Shown one piece after another: positions 37,234 to 45,712 of a stretch of DNA of 64,000 nt; the first letter of the stretch is position 1; each line of letters opens with the position of its first letter. The position numbers and the translations under genes are program-made. The DNA comes from Pseudoduganella rivuli (GTDB taxonomy: Bacteria > Pseudomonadota > Gammaproteobacteria > Burkholderiales > Burkholderiaceae_D), in NCBI RefSeq assembly GCF_009674485.1, contig NZ_WKJJ01000010.1, forward strand, positions 226,760 to 290,759. The letters run 5' to 3'. The notes beneath the pieces are model-generated. The model saw only the letters and a program-made list of their open reading frames with translations, was not told where the DNA came from and did not search any database.

Positions 37234-37240
37234 AGAAAAC

Positions 37241-37314
37241 TGGAGCGGGTGAAGGGAATCGAACCCTCGTATGAAGCTTGGGAAGCTGCCGTTCTACCAT
37301 TGAACTACACCCGC
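37241..37314 (-). tRNA. tRNA-Gly (anticodon CCC)
   Basis: On the minus strand a 74-nt cloverleaf with encoded CCA: acceptor GCGGGTG/CACCCGC, D-loop TTCAATGGTAGAA, anticodon loop TTCCCAA giving CCC, T-arm GAGGG-TTCGATT-CCCTT. It closely matches the E. coli glyU pattern. One C-U mismatch occurs in the anticodon stem. Low-GC island DNA begins immediately beyond its 5' end, not its 3' end as is usual for tRNA-targeting integrases. Confidence 0.95.
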
Positions 37315-37340
37315 ATGCCACGCATTCTACGCGGCTTTGC

Positions 37341-37417
37341 ACGCTGTTGACAAGATCACAAACCGGGTAGTGTGATGGGAAATGCGATGGCCGATTTCAC
37401 CGGAGTGTGATGGCTAT
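37341..37417 (+). repeat. Island repeat, copy 1 (possible att site)
   Basis: About 77 bp, roughly 83% identical by eye to 39444-39520. Conserved blocks are CAAGATCACAAAC, GTGATGGGAAATG and ATGGCCGATTTCACCG. It starts 27 bp beyond the tRNA-Gly and marks the change from GC-rich to AT-rich DNA. Shorter versions of the central block occur at 54655, 54786 and 62317. Confidence 0.7.
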
Positions 37418-37538
37418 AACGCATCTTATGCCGTTTGAGTCAGTACATTTATCCGCATCGCGACATGCCAGCGACGAACGTCGAAATAATCCCTCCTAGC
37501 AATTAATATGTTCCGTTAGCAAGATACCTCTTGTCACG

Positions 37539-38492
37539 ATGCCCTTGTTACCGCACAATGATTTTTTTGATAAAGGTCACGGGTACGGCATGCGTAATTC
37601 AATGAATGTTAATCTTTACAAAATCATAAAGCTGCCAGGTACGCCAGACTTAGAGGTCTTGCTGGGTCATATCATCGGACTGAACTTGGAAGATCGGATC
37701 AAGCGTATCGGAAACTCAGACATCAGGTTGGACCAAATCGCGCCTCCGGGGACTCCCGGAAATACATCATCTTTTTGGATGCTCGACTTCATCAAGATGC
37801 GCTTCGACCATGGTCCTGGCAAAGTAGGCCGCACAACTGCAATCGAAGGGTTTGACTTAGAAGACGATCAAGGATTTGGCGAAGAGACCGCCGCATTGTT
37901 TGATCCTGCGACAGGTTACCTTTGTGTTCAGTACAATCACCACGGCGTCCGCGCATCTGCTATGCAGGACTACTTCAACCAAATGTTGGTTAATCCGGAC
38001 AATGTGACCGCATACGAGTTGCGTGTGAAGCTAGACTCTTCGGCAGACGTGAAACTGGCACAAAAGCAGTTTATCACTAAAATTTCATATAAGATCGCTC
38101 CCACAGATCTTAGCCCTGCTTTGCGAAATGCCAATGTTGGGTTGGCAAGCGCTCTTAGTATGAACGAACAACAAGGCGGAAACACGCTTGAAATGACGAT
38201 TAGTGCTGCTCGCGGAGAGAATCTTCTTACAAAGGCGGCGCGCCCGTTGATTGAAGCATTGCGTAATATTCGCTCGAGTGATGTACAAAATCAAACTCAT
38301 GCACTTACGCACTTTGAGGTTTCAGGAAGGGTAGATGAGTTTTCTCGAATGGATGCCATTGACATGCTATCCCCTAAGTTACAGGTAACTATCGGCGAGC
38401 TTTCCCTTGGAAGTGATCGCAGATATACGATGAACTCTCGCTGGATTGGACTTCAGCGGGCGATTCGAGGCTGGAACGCAGTTCTGACCTGA
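37539..38492 (+). CDS. Unidentified cytosolic protein of a two-gene island cassette
   Basis: 317 residues with no membrane span and no motif I can name with certainty; an internal start at 37590 or 37602 (MNVNLYKI) is possible. Notable segments are FGEETAALFDPATGYLCVQYNHHGVRASAMQDYF, which looks like a conserved core, and a basic C-terminus. It is followed 9 bp later by a four-span membrane protein. The pairing of a soluble protein of about 315 residues with a small 4-TM protein recalls the layout of Kiwa (KwaB/KwaA), but gene order is reversed and I see no sequence basis for equating them. Confidence 0.75.
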   Translation: MPLLPHNDFFDKGHGYGMRNSMNVNLYKIIKLPGTPDLEVLLGHIIGLNLEDRIKRIGNSDIRLDQIAPPGTPGNTSSFWMLDFIKMRFDHGPGKVGRTTAIEGFDLEDDQGFGEETAALFDPATGYLCVQYNHHGVRASAMQDYFNQMLVNPDNVTAYELRVKLDSSADVKLAQKQFITKISYKIAPTDLSPALRNANVGLASALSMNEQQGGNTLEMTISAARGENLLTKAARPLIEALRNIRSSDVQNQTHALTHFEVSGRVDEFSRMDAIDMLSPKLQVTIGELSLGSDRRYTMNSRWIGLQRAIRGWNAVLT

Positions 38493-38501
38493 CTATGAGA
38501 T

Positions 38502-38930
38502 ATGAACTTAAAGATTGAACGATACTATCCACATGTCATCGCACTCGGGTGTGGTTTCATATGGTATCGCCTTGGGCTGAAGCTTCCTGCAGACGAGAAA
38601 GAATTCTTGGCTGCTGCGCTAAGCTTAGGCGCCGTATTTACTGGATTTATCGCAACAGCACAGGCAATATTAATGGCATTGCCTAGCGATAGCGTGATGG
38701 CGCAAATGAGAACAGCTGGTTACATTCCAGATCTGGTTCGGTATATCTCATCGGCTCTAACAGGCGGTATTTTATTTTGCATGTCAGGATTAATCGGTTT
38801 CTTTTTGCTATCAGAATCCGCTTTGGTAAAATTATATTTTAGTACAATCTGGCTAGTAATTGCTGTTTTTAGCGTTCTCACATTCCACAGAGTGACTCAT
38901 ATCCTGCTCCGTATCATGCGGAGGGGTTAG
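38502..38930 (+). CDS. Small four-span membrane protein of the same cassette
   Basis: 142 residues with four hydrophobic segments: about 10-26 (HVIALGCGFIWYRLG), 36-60 (AAALSLGAVFTGFIATAQAIL), 82-104 (SALTGGILFCMSGLIGFFLL) and 110-132 (LYFSTIWLVIAVFSVLTF). It starts 9 bp after the upstream gene, so the two are co-transcribed. The size and topology fit a membrane effector or sensor of a defence pair. Family not recognised. Confidence 0.75.
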   Translation: MNLKIERYYPHVIALGCGFIWYRLGLKLPADEKEFLAAALSLGAVFTGFIATAQAILMALPSDSVMAQMRTAGYIPDLVRYISSALTGGILFCMSGLIGFFLLSESALVKLYFSTIWLVIAVFSVLTFHRVTHILLRIMRRG

Positions 38931-38972
38931 TCCAATAATCGCCATAGCACTAGAAGTTAAACATTCTCATAA

Positions 38973-39377
38973 TCATAGTTTTTTCAACAACTCTTGCATT
39001 CGTTTAGCGCGTTCAATAGCATTAGTGTAATTCTCAACAAGCATCTTCATTTGAAAACCTGTAGAAATTGGTTGCTTGTGAGAAGCCAAATGCAGGCCAC
39101 TAAAAGCTGGAACTTTCTTTGTTATATAGATTGACATACCAAAGTCAAGACTCTTTGAGAAGCTTTCTTCATTAGCCAAAATCTCTTTGAGCCGTTCGTA
39201 TTCAGAAAAATTTTTCTGCAATGATGAAATATATCTTTCAATCATTAAACCGTTGACAGTGTAGACCGTTGGCTTATACCGCTTATCAGGTCCTTCTATA
39301 TAATACGTTATATTCCAATCATTTAAAGTAACTCTTAATATCCCGCCGCAAGGAAGTTCCTCAGTTAGTGCAAGCAT
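38973..39377 (-). CDS. Unidentified island protein
   Basis: 134 residues from the ATG at 39377, chosen because GGAGG lies 6 bases before it; an upstream in-frame start lacks a ribosome site. No membrane span. The N-terminus is beta-rich (GGILRVTLNDWNITYYIEGPD), followed by helices ending in ERAKRMQELLKKL. It is convergent with the membrane-protein gene and lies between two copies of the island repeat. Function unknown. Confidence 0.6.
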   Translation of the reverse strand: MLALTEELPCGGILRVTLNDWNITYYIEGPDKRYKPTVYTVNGLMIERYISSLQKNFSEYERLKEILANEESFSKSLDFGMSIYITKKVPAFSGLHLASHKQPISTGFQMKMLVENYTNAIERAKRMQELLKKL

Positions 39378-39443
39378 AATTCCTCCATGAGATTGAGAGC
39401 ACAATCTCAAAATCTCGTGCATTCACAAAGCCTTCCGCTCTGG

Positions 39444-39520
39444 ACGCTATTAACAAGATCACAAACTGACTAGCGTGATGGGAAATGCCATGGCCGATTT
39501 CACCGAGGCTTGATAGCCAT
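39444..39520 (+). repeat. Island repeat, copy 2 (possible att site)
   Basis: Partner of 37341-37417 in the same orientation, 2.1 kb away; about 13 mismatches in 77 positions. The two copies bracket the two-gene cassette and the 134-residue gene exactly, as expected for an inserted module or a tandem att arrangement. Confidence 0.7.
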
Positions 39521-39553
39521 GCTAACTGCTTCGTTGGCTCGTTTACCAAGCTG

Positions 39554-40924
39554 CTATTTTTCATCTTCCCATTCAGAGACCTTTTGTCCTGTCCGAACTC
39601 CCATTGGAATGCTTGGACCACGATAGCCACTACGGACATTTCCAAGATGCATCGCTTGTCGCGGTGCAGGTCGTTCACCAGTTAGTTCAATACCATTTGC
39701 AGCAGCCTGCATACGTGCAAAACCACGTAACATCTTCTCCCTATAAGAGTACCAACCTGCGCGACCTTCTTCCTGCTGCAATACCGCACCATACTTGACG
39801 TCTTTTAATTTACGTACTTGTGTAGCAAATTTCGCCCGATCTATAGAAGCTCGGCCATCCCTACGCTTACCAATGATAACTTTATACGAGTCAAACATAT
39901 CATTAAGTGAACGAAGCAAATCATCATGATCGGCAGTTGCCCAAACGACATCTTCAAACTCCTGTTCCCTGTGTAGAACGGCTTTCTCATACGGCCTTTT
40001 CAACTCAGGGGCTGTAGAGATAATGGCATCGGCAAGCCCTTGCCGAAAATGGTCAAAACCAATATCAACGACCATTTCGTCGGCGGAGTAAGCCGCCCAC
40101 AATATCTTTTCCGTTACCAAATGAATATAGTACGGAAAACCATCACTCACCATCGCTATTTTCCAATTAACATCGTCATTCAATCCAACCCCACAGGATT
40201 CGACAGCCGACTTAACAATTTCTCGCCTTGCATCCCAGCCTAAACGCGGCAATTCAACTGCCTCTAGTTGACGATATGCCGATTGGTGAGCTCCGAGCAA
40301 ATCGTCCAATGATTTTCCTATTCCCGTAAAAATAAATTTTAAATTTACCGCGCGATCCCCCAGCTGTTTTAGTAGAGCGGCAAACTTATTTCGCTCATCG
40401 GCATTACTAATAGCATCAAACTCATCAACGACTACAATGGGTTTTTCTGAATGCTTCGCAGCAACTTGCGTAAGTAGCTCAACAGCATCGCCAATTGATC
40501 GAATGGCAGATGCTATATCAATTCCGCTCTCTTCATGACCTTCACTATACTTTATCCCCCGCAATTCAACAGACAATGATTCAGTAATCTTGACATTCTC
40601 AGTTCTTGACCGATTAATCGCCTGACTGACTATGTTGGCAATAACCGTATTAAATGTATCGTTCGGGGAACCAGACACAAAAATTGGAGAAGCATCAGAA
40701 CTTTGATATTGTATGGCCGCCGTCTGCCCTAAAGAGCTTTTTCCAACACCTCTATCACCAAATATAAAAACATGCCGACCAGGGGCGTAAAGACTCTTCT
40801 TGATTGTATCGAGCTCCTTATCACGGCCTTTTAGATGCTCTATGCTATGTATTGGCGTCGATGCCGACAAAATCTGCCCAAGTTTTACACCAAATTCATC
40901 TTCAGTATATCCTTCAATAGTCAT
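39554..40924 (-). CDS. AAA+ ATPase (ORC/Cdc6-like or STAND-type) of an island module
   Basis: 456 residues. Walker A GDRGVGKSS (56-64), Walker B PIVVVDEFD (162-170), and sensor-1 region FIFTGIGKS. The sequence after it (ELPRLGWDARREIVKSAVESCG) resembles the lid of ORC1/Cdc6-like archaeal/bacterial ATPases. The C-terminal 180 residues are basic and unrecognised, with a helical region and a tail rich in Arg/Pro. It lies 84 bp downstream of a membrane-anchored protein gene on the same strand. A defence role is inferred from location only. Confidence 0.82.
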   Translation of the reverse strand: MTIEGYTEDEFGVKLGQILSASTPIHSIEHLKGRDKELDTIKKSLYAPGRHVFIFGDRGVGKSSLGQTAAIQYQSSDASPIFVSGSPNDTFNTVIANIVSQAINRSRTENVKITESLSVELRGIKYSEGHEESGIDIASAIRSIGDAVELLTQVAAKHSEKPIVVVDEFDAISNADERNKFAALLKQLGDRAVNLKFIFTGIGKSLDDLLGAHQSAYRQLEAVELPRLGWDARREIVKSAVESCGVGLNDDVNWKIAMVSDGFPYYIHLVTEKILWAAYSADEMVVDIGFDHFRQGLADAIISTAPELKRPYEKAVLHREQEFEDVVWATADHDDLLRSLNDMFDSYKVIIGKRRDGRASIDRAKFATQVRKLKDVKYGAVLQQEEGRAGWYSYREKMLRGFARMQAAANGIELTGERPAPRQAMHLGNVRSGYRGPSIPMGVRTGQKVSEWEDEK

Positions 40925-41008
40925 ATATTCACCTAATTTATTTTAAAAAACGATATGCTTTTCTGACTGCAAATATTTAACGATTAATTTCACATCTTCC
41001 CAGATAAA

Positions 41009-42055
41009 CTAACGATCCTTGGCCTGCATTGCGAATTGCTTCAACTGATCATATATTTTTTGCTCATATACTCCAGGGGAAAATGGCACAGAATTAGAAG
41101 CGTACATTTTATTGTTAACATCTGATATATAAATTGTAGCCGGGGAAACATTCCCAAGAAATGTACTATACCGCTGACGATCTGCAGATGTCATTGCCTG
41201 TACCTCATCGGATTGCAATCGAACAATCTTATAAGAATGTGCAGGTAGTACCCCAAGATCCTGCGAGGATTCATAGCCACTAAGCTTCATTGGTAAGTCG
41301 AGATAATTCCCCCCTCCTAGGTTTGCACGGAGAATAGCCTGCGGTTTGATTGCAGTCGCACCTGCTCCTTGATTTCCGAGTGCGCACGTTACCACTAGCC
41401 GAGCTTTATTGGGCAACGTTTTTTCCTTATATTCAGCCCATTGCTTCTCTGCATTTGTCTTCTTTAGCAGACTGAGATCAATATATTTTCGTCTTTGTGC
41501 AATTTGATTTCGAATGCGAGCTACTCTTGCATCGATCTTTTGCTCGTCATTAAGAGGCTTTCGACTGATTGAATGATCTGGGGCTTCCTCCAATGCAACG
41601 ATATTTGGAACAAAAATCGTTTCCTCTTCCATCTCAGCAAGAGAAGATGTTTTATCTCCTACAGGGCTGGAAATTATTCCTTCTAATTTTTTTAAAGAAT
41701 TATCGAGATTCTCGCTATTCGTCTTTACTAAATTTGCGGCAATTTGCATTTGCCGATCAATCTCCTCTACAGGCATTGCTGAGGTAGATAAACCAGAAAA
41801 TGGTAAAGGCGGTAGCCCTGGCCCTACAGTGATAAAATCCCTCACAGCAGTAAGTTCAGAAACACGCATCAAATCGATAGGTTCAGAACTAGCAGTGGTC
41901 ACTGAAGTAATTTCCAATGTAACATCTGGTCTTTTTAAATCTACAAAGTTACCAGTAAACCCCACCGCCACAACTACTCCACCAACAAAAAATTTCCAAA
42001 ATGGCGCAAGGTACTTTACCAAGAAGTCTTTAATAAGCTGAATTTTGGGGCTCAT
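41009..42055 (-). CDS. Membrane-anchored protein paired with the AAA ATPase
   Basis: 348 residues. A single N-terminal span (about 18-38, FWKFFVGGVVVAVGFTGNFV) then a long extracytoplasmic or cytoplasmic region with a helical, probably coiled-coil part (about 100-210) and a beta-rich C-terminal domain (RLVVTCALGNQGAGATAIKPQAILRANL; HSYKIVRLQS; ATIYISDVNNKMYAS). Family not recognised. Same strand as, and upstream of, the ATPase gene, so the two probably act together. Confidence 0.7.
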   Translation of the reverse strand: MSPKIQLIKDFLVKYLAPFWKFFVGGVVVAVGFTGNFVDLKRPDVTLEITSVTTASSEPIDLMRVSELTAVRDFITVGPGLPPLPFSGLSTSAMPVEEIDRQMQIAANLVKTNSENLDNSLKKLEGIISSPVGDKTSSLAEMEEETIFVPNIVALEEAPDHSISRKPLNDEQKIDARVARIRNQIAQRRKYIDLSLLKKTNAEKQWAEYKEKTLPNKARLVVTCALGNQGAGATAIKPQAILRANLGGGNYLDLPMKLSGYESSQDLGVLPAHSYKIVRLQSDEVQAMTSADRQRYSTFLGNVSPATIYISDVNNKMYASNSVPFSPGVYEQKIYDQLKQFAMQAKDR

Positions 42056-42219
42056 ATTTCTTATATGTTAAAGTAATATTTCAGTTGCATTATAGCAATT
42101 TTTCATGGGATTCGGTGGAAGTTGGGCTCATATTTTGACTGCTAGCTCGGCAGTGATAATTGGATAGAATTGCAAAGATCTCGTACAATACAATTGCTAT
42201 CAACCAAAAAAGGAACTTC

Positions 42220-42510
42220 ATGTCCACCTATCAAGAATACGCCGCCAAGATCGCTGAGCTGCAGCAGCTTGCCGAAGCTGCCCGTAAGAACGAGATCGCC
42301 GATGCAAAAGCAAGGATCGCTGAAATCATGAATCAGTATGGCTTGACCTTGGCAGATCTGGCAGGTGCGACCAAGGTTAAAAGCGTTAAAGAACGCGTTG
42401 CCGTGGCAGCCAAGTACCGCAATGATGCAACTGGTGAGACCTGGACTGGTCGTGGCCGGTCACCGAAGTGGCTGGAAGGTAAAGACAAGGATCAGTTTCT
42501 GATCAAGTAA
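42220..42510 (+). CDS. H-NS-family nucleoid protein
   Basis: 96 residues from the ATG at 42220 (AAAGGAAC upstream). N-terminal oligomerisation helix (YQEYAAKIAELQQLAEAARKNE), linker, and the H-NS C-terminal DNA-binding motif (YRNDATGETWTGRGRSPKWL, with GRGRSPKW as the AT-hook-like loop). Such proteins silence AT-rich acquired DNA. This copy is encoded within the AT-rich island and followed by a strong terminator, so it may adjust expression of the island itself. Confidence 0.92.
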   Translation: MSTYQEYAAKIAELQQLAEAARKNEIADAKARIAEIMNQYGLTLADLAGATKVKSVKERVAVAAKYRNDATGETWTGRGRSPKWLEGKDKDQFLIK

Positions 42511-42511
42511 G

Positions 42512-42542
42512 AAAAACGGCGACGAGAAGTCGCCGTTTTTTT
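42512..42542 (+). terminator. Rho-independent terminator of the H-NS-like gene
   Basis: AAAAACGGCGAC-GAGAA-GTCGCCGTTTTT plus two more T's: a 12-bp stem with GC core and T-run, two bases after the stop codon. Confidence 0.93.
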
Positions 42543-42548
42543 ATGTAC

Positions 42549-42560
42549 GGTGAAATCGGC
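42549..42560 (-). repeat. Short inverted match to the island repeat
   Basis: GGTGAAATCGGC is the reverse complement of the GCCGATTTCACC block in both 37341 and 39444 repeat copies, lying just after the H-NS terminator and just before the nuclease-like gene. At 12 bp it could be chance, but its position at a module border is suggestive. Confidence 0.35.
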
Positions 42561-42619
42561 ATCATCATAATTTAAGATGCTTGAGTAAATCCATCAATTC
42601 ACATCTTCATAAGGTAGCA

Positions 42620-44179
42620 ATGGGAAAGAAATACGTAGATGCGGCAAAAAAAATCAAGACTGAGCTTTCACGTTATTCGAAAAACTCCATCCTGTGGCTT
42701 TCACTACAAGCACTAGAGGGAAGTGGGACTGATCCCATAAACCGGGCTAAAGCGATGCCCAATATATTATTTTTACTAGTGAAATGGTCAATGCAGACGC
42801 ACGGCGCGCTGGGACGCGACATTACAAAAAAAGAGTTCAATGCAATTGCTAATGACATTTACCAGCTACAACCTCTTGCCGCTGTACTTGATGATACCAA
42901 CCCTTTCACGCTCAAAATTCGTTCGCTACTAATGCAGCAGGTTGCCTGTCAGACCGATGACGTCTCGGACATGTTAGCATTGGCACGTCAGCGAATGTGG
43001 TTTTGCGACGATTCCACTGGGTATTACCGAGAAAAATTCCTCCTAGCCGCAGGCATTTCTCTGGATAATTTTTTTGCAATTGCTTTCTACTTCGTCAGTC
43101 TTGCGTTTGGTGAGAAGCCAGGGCAGTTGTGTAAGGTAAGCCAAGCCAATGTATTGATTCAGCTTACCCCATCGATATCCGTTGACGACCTAGCTTCATT
43201 CTTAAAACTAACCGCCACACGTTCTTCCAAATTGCCCGAGTTCTTCAGCACGTTCCGGGAGGATGAGTGTCCCACGTGGGAATATTTCTCAGAAACCCCA
43301 TTTGTGACAAAACCTCTTATCCTAGAGGGGAAAAATGTCATAGTCAGCAACAGAAAAGTTCTGCTTCGCTCGATGGGGTCTTTTGTATCTAATTTTCTGA
43401 AAACGGCTTTTCGCGAAGATTTCAAGAAAAAATTTGGTGAAACAATGGAGCGTTATGTCGAGACGCTTTTGATACGTAATCAGGTCAATCATATCAACGA
43501 AGACAAGATTGCGGTGATTTATACGCGAGAAAAGAAGAAAGGTAAATTAGTCGATTTTCTTATTGAAGATGCAGGCAGGATTTTTCTAGACGCCAAAGCT
43601 ATTGAACCCAACGACTACACCAGTACTTGCGTAGATCCCACTGCGCTACGTGAACGATTGACCTCAAGCTATATTAAGGCCATTTGGCAAGGCCAAGAAT
43701 GCAGTCACAATCTTTCCGGGCTTGCCGACTTTCCTAAAAAATCAACCTTTATGCTTGTTGTAGTTCACCAAGATCATTTCATCTCAACTGGACAAAAAGT
43801 CGAGACTGAACTATTTCCAGAGCTGACCAAAGAAATAGTTGCGAAATACGGCGCTTTGCACATACCACTTCAACATATTTACTACGTTACAATACATGAT
43901 TTGGAGTGCTTGTTGGCTTTCTGTCGAGTCAACGGAAAAGATATTTCTGAATTCCTGACGGACTCGGCACGGTTAGATGCAGATGCATTAACAGCAAAAA
44001 TGGTTTTTCATATGCATCTTCCCAAACCCGATACTGGACACTACGATGACAGTTTGGCAGATCTTTCTGAAATTTATTTAGACCAGCTTTCTTCTGTGAT
44101 TCAAGCTAATGCAAAATATTGGAACGGAAAAGTAGGTGAGTACTATGCGATATGGAACCATTTTAGTCAACTTATTTAA
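42620..44179 (+). CDS. Putative PD-(D/E)XK nuclease-type protein
   Basis: 519 residues from the ATG at 42620 (AAGG upstream); the frame extends to a TTG at 42581. The N-terminal 270 residues are helical and unrecognised. Then comes a pattern of the PD-(D/E)XK fold: Glu281 in GETMERYVETLL, Asp312 in GKLVDFLIED, and Asp324-x-Lys326 in IFLDAKA. Single gene, own strand, flanked by unrelated genes. Stand-alone nucleases of this size in islands are often phage-defence effectors, but no partner is obvious. Confidence 0.6.
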   Translation: MGKKYVDAAKKIKTELSRYSKNSILWLSLQALEGSGTDPINRAKAMPNILFLLVKWSMQTHGALGRDITKKEFNAIANDIYQLQPLAAVLDDTNPFTLKIRSLLMQQVACQTDDVSDMLALARQRMWFCDDSTGYYREKFLLAAGISLDNFFAIAFYFVSLAFGEKPGQLCKVSQANVLIQLTPSISVDDLASFLKLTATRSSKLPEFFSTFREDECPTWEYFSETPFVTKPLILEGKNVIVSNRKVLLRSMGSFVSNFLKTAFREDFKKKFGETMERYVETLLIRNQVNHINEDKIAVIYTREKKKGKLVDFLIEDAGRIFLDAKAIEPNDYTSTCVDPTALRERLTSSYIKAIWQGQECSHNLSGLADFPKKSTFMLVVVHQDHFISTGQKVETELFPELTKEIVAKYGALHIPLQHIYYVTIHDLECLLAFCRVNGKDISEFLTDSARLDADALTAKMVFHMHLPKPDTGHYDDSLADLSEIYLDQLSSVIQANAKYWNGKVGEYYAIWNHFSQLI

Positions 44180-44331
44180 GCCTATGAGAAAGCTGGTTTG
44201 TTCCGAAAGGCGAATGCTGGCGACTATCTGCAGGCAAGCGGTTGTAAAAATGCAAGTTATTTTTATAACGATTTTAAAACGCCGAGAATCGATTTAATTT
44301 TTTCGGCGCGTCGATACATCTCTACTGCGCT

Positions 44332-44371
44332 CCACGCGTTAGAAGCGTTTCTAATCGATTTAAACGCGTGG
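44332..44371. repeat. Inverted repeat downstream of the nuclease-like gene
   Basis: CCACGCGTT (44332-44340) and AACGCGTGG (44363-44371) form a perfect 9-bp dyad with a 22-nt centre in an otherwise gene-free 220-bp stretch. No T-run, so operator or recombination-related rather than terminator. Confidence 0.45.
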
Positions 44372-44402
44372 AACGAAACGCGAACTAACGCCTTGCAGGA
44401 AA

Positions 44403-44696
44403 TTATACAAGTCGTATCGCCTTGCACATCCGCCCGCTGTCCGGACATATCTCCTTCGTCGCGGCTAACTTGCCAGTCTCAACTAGCGCGTCAATCACAT
44501 AGTTGTCCGCAAGCTTCGTGTCCTGCATTTTCGGGAAGCGCTTACGCAGCCACACATCGAGGGAATTGGGATTGGTGTGTTTTGCGAGCGTTTTGATGCG
44601 CTGGCCCTGAACCACATAGCTTTTGCCAGTCGCGCTGATGAAGTCAATCAGTTCTTGCTCGTCGAAGGCCATATCAGGGTACTTCAGCTTGATCAT
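44403..44696 (-). CDS. Small protein, possible winged helix
   Basis: 97 residues: acidic N-terminus, a helix-turn-helix-like stretch (TLAKHTNPNSLDVWLRKRFPK) and a C-terminal segment NYVIDALVETGKLAATKEICPDSGRMCKAIRLV that could be a wing. No membrane span. Family not recognised. Opposite strand to, and tail-to-tail with, the nuclease-like gene. Confidence 0.55.
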   Translation of the reverse strand: MIKLKYPDMAFDEQELIDFISATGKSYVVQGQRIKTLAKHTNPNSLDVWLRKRFPKMQDTKLADNYVIDALVETGKLAATKEICPDSGRMCKAIRLV

Positions 44697-44812
44697 AGAA
44701 TTCGTCCGCGTGTCGTGTTGCTACGAGTCAATATTGCGAACGATGATAGCAGAACAGCTAAGATGCTGAACTGCAACCAAGCTAATTTAGTTACCCGCAA
44801 ACGCTATGTTTC

Positions 44813-45037
44813 TCACGTTTGCTCATCAAGCACACATCGAATGATCTTTTCTGCCAGTTGCCTGTTGGCTGGGGAGAGCTGAGCAAGCATCCCCGCGATA
44901 CGTAGGACTGCGACATCAGGCTGTGCCGTAGAGGGAGCTTCGGTGTGCATGGCCCGGTTACGCAACGCGGCGGAATGAACTGTTACGGCTGGGCGCTCCT
45001 GTTCAGATTTCGTAGGCAGCGGTTTCTTCTTCGTCAT
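44813..45037 (-). CDS. Small protein sharing the C-terminal tail of the adjacent regulator
   Basis: 74 residues from the ATG at 45037. The last 30 residues (VLRIAGMLAQLSPANRQLAEKIIRCVLDE) align with the tail of the regulator at 45244 (VVELLAKLSPKNVRLVENMVRCVLAS). It lacks that protein's DNA-binding part. It could be a remnant of a duplicated regulator or a small modulator that shares its oligomerisation helix. Confidence 0.5.
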   Translation of the reverse strand: MTKKKPLPTKSEQERPAVTVHSAALRNRAMHTEAPSTAQPDVAVLRIAGMLAQLSPANRQLAEKIIRCVLDEQT

Positions 45038-45243
45038 GCGGGGCTTTCGTTCGTTGATGGTACTGCTACCCTCAATCCGAACGATGAGAACCTCAACGCA
45101 CAGTGGCACGTTTTCGAAGGGGGCATTTCCCGTTTTAACCCGGCACTGTATCTGTGCACTTTCAGCACGCTAACTTTTCCGGTTTTTTGCGCTGTTTCCC
45201 CTGTATCTATCAGGGCTACTTCAAAACACGCAACAGCAACAGT

Positions 45244-45687
45244 TTAGTTGTCTTCGTCCTGGCTGGCGAGAACGCACCGAACCATGTTTTCAACCAGTCG
45301 AACGTTTTTGGGCGACAGCTTCGCTAGAAGCTCCACAACAGGAACAACCGCGTCCTGATTCTTGCCCACCACAACGACACCGAATTCGGCCTGTACCCCA
45401 CCAGCGTTATCCACCTTGGATGATCGACGCCGGCCAGTGCCGAAACGAAGCCACTGCTCAGAAACACCGAGCCACTCAGCCAATGCAAGTAACTTTGCTT
45501 GCGTGGGAATGGCTTCTGCAAACAACCACTTCCGTACTGTCTGCGCGGCGATCTTGTTTCGTGGGTACTTGGCGCTGAATTCAGCAGCGATGCGGGTTGG
45601 ACTTGAGAGAGGTAGTCCCATGCGTTCAAGTTCTTTCTTCAAGCGAAGGCTGAACTCCTGCCGCAGTTTTTCGTTGGTAGTTTCCAT
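45244..45687 (-). CDS. Helix-turn-helix repressor-type regulator
   Basis: 147 residues. An N-terminal Cro/CI-like DNA-binding domain (SSPTRIAAEFSAKYPRNKIAAQTVRKWLF, then AKLLALAEWLGVSEQWLRFG) is followed by a linker and a conserved helical tail. The layout is that of small phage or mobile-element repressors. It is divergent from an exported-protein gene across a promoter with two dyads (45713-45761), which it probably binds. Confidence 0.85.
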   Translation of the reverse strand: METTNEKLRQEFSLRLKKELERMGLPLSSPTRIAAEFSAKYPRNKIAAQTVRKWLFAEAIPTQAKLLALAEWLGVSEQWLRFGTGRRRSSKVDNAGGVQAEFGVVVVGKNQDAVVPVVELLAKLSPKNVRLVENMVRCVLASQDEDN

Positions 45688-45712
45688 GGATGAGGAACCT
45701 ACCTACTGAAGA

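Noticed and set aside
37539..38930. Firm assignment of the two-gene cassette to Kiwa
   Set aside because: Only size and topology agree; gene order is reversed and no sequence motif supports it.
44198..44596. 132-codon plus-strand frame after the nuclease-like gene
   Set aside because: Its second half is antisense to the 97-residue gene, and the first half has no ribosome site or recognisable features.
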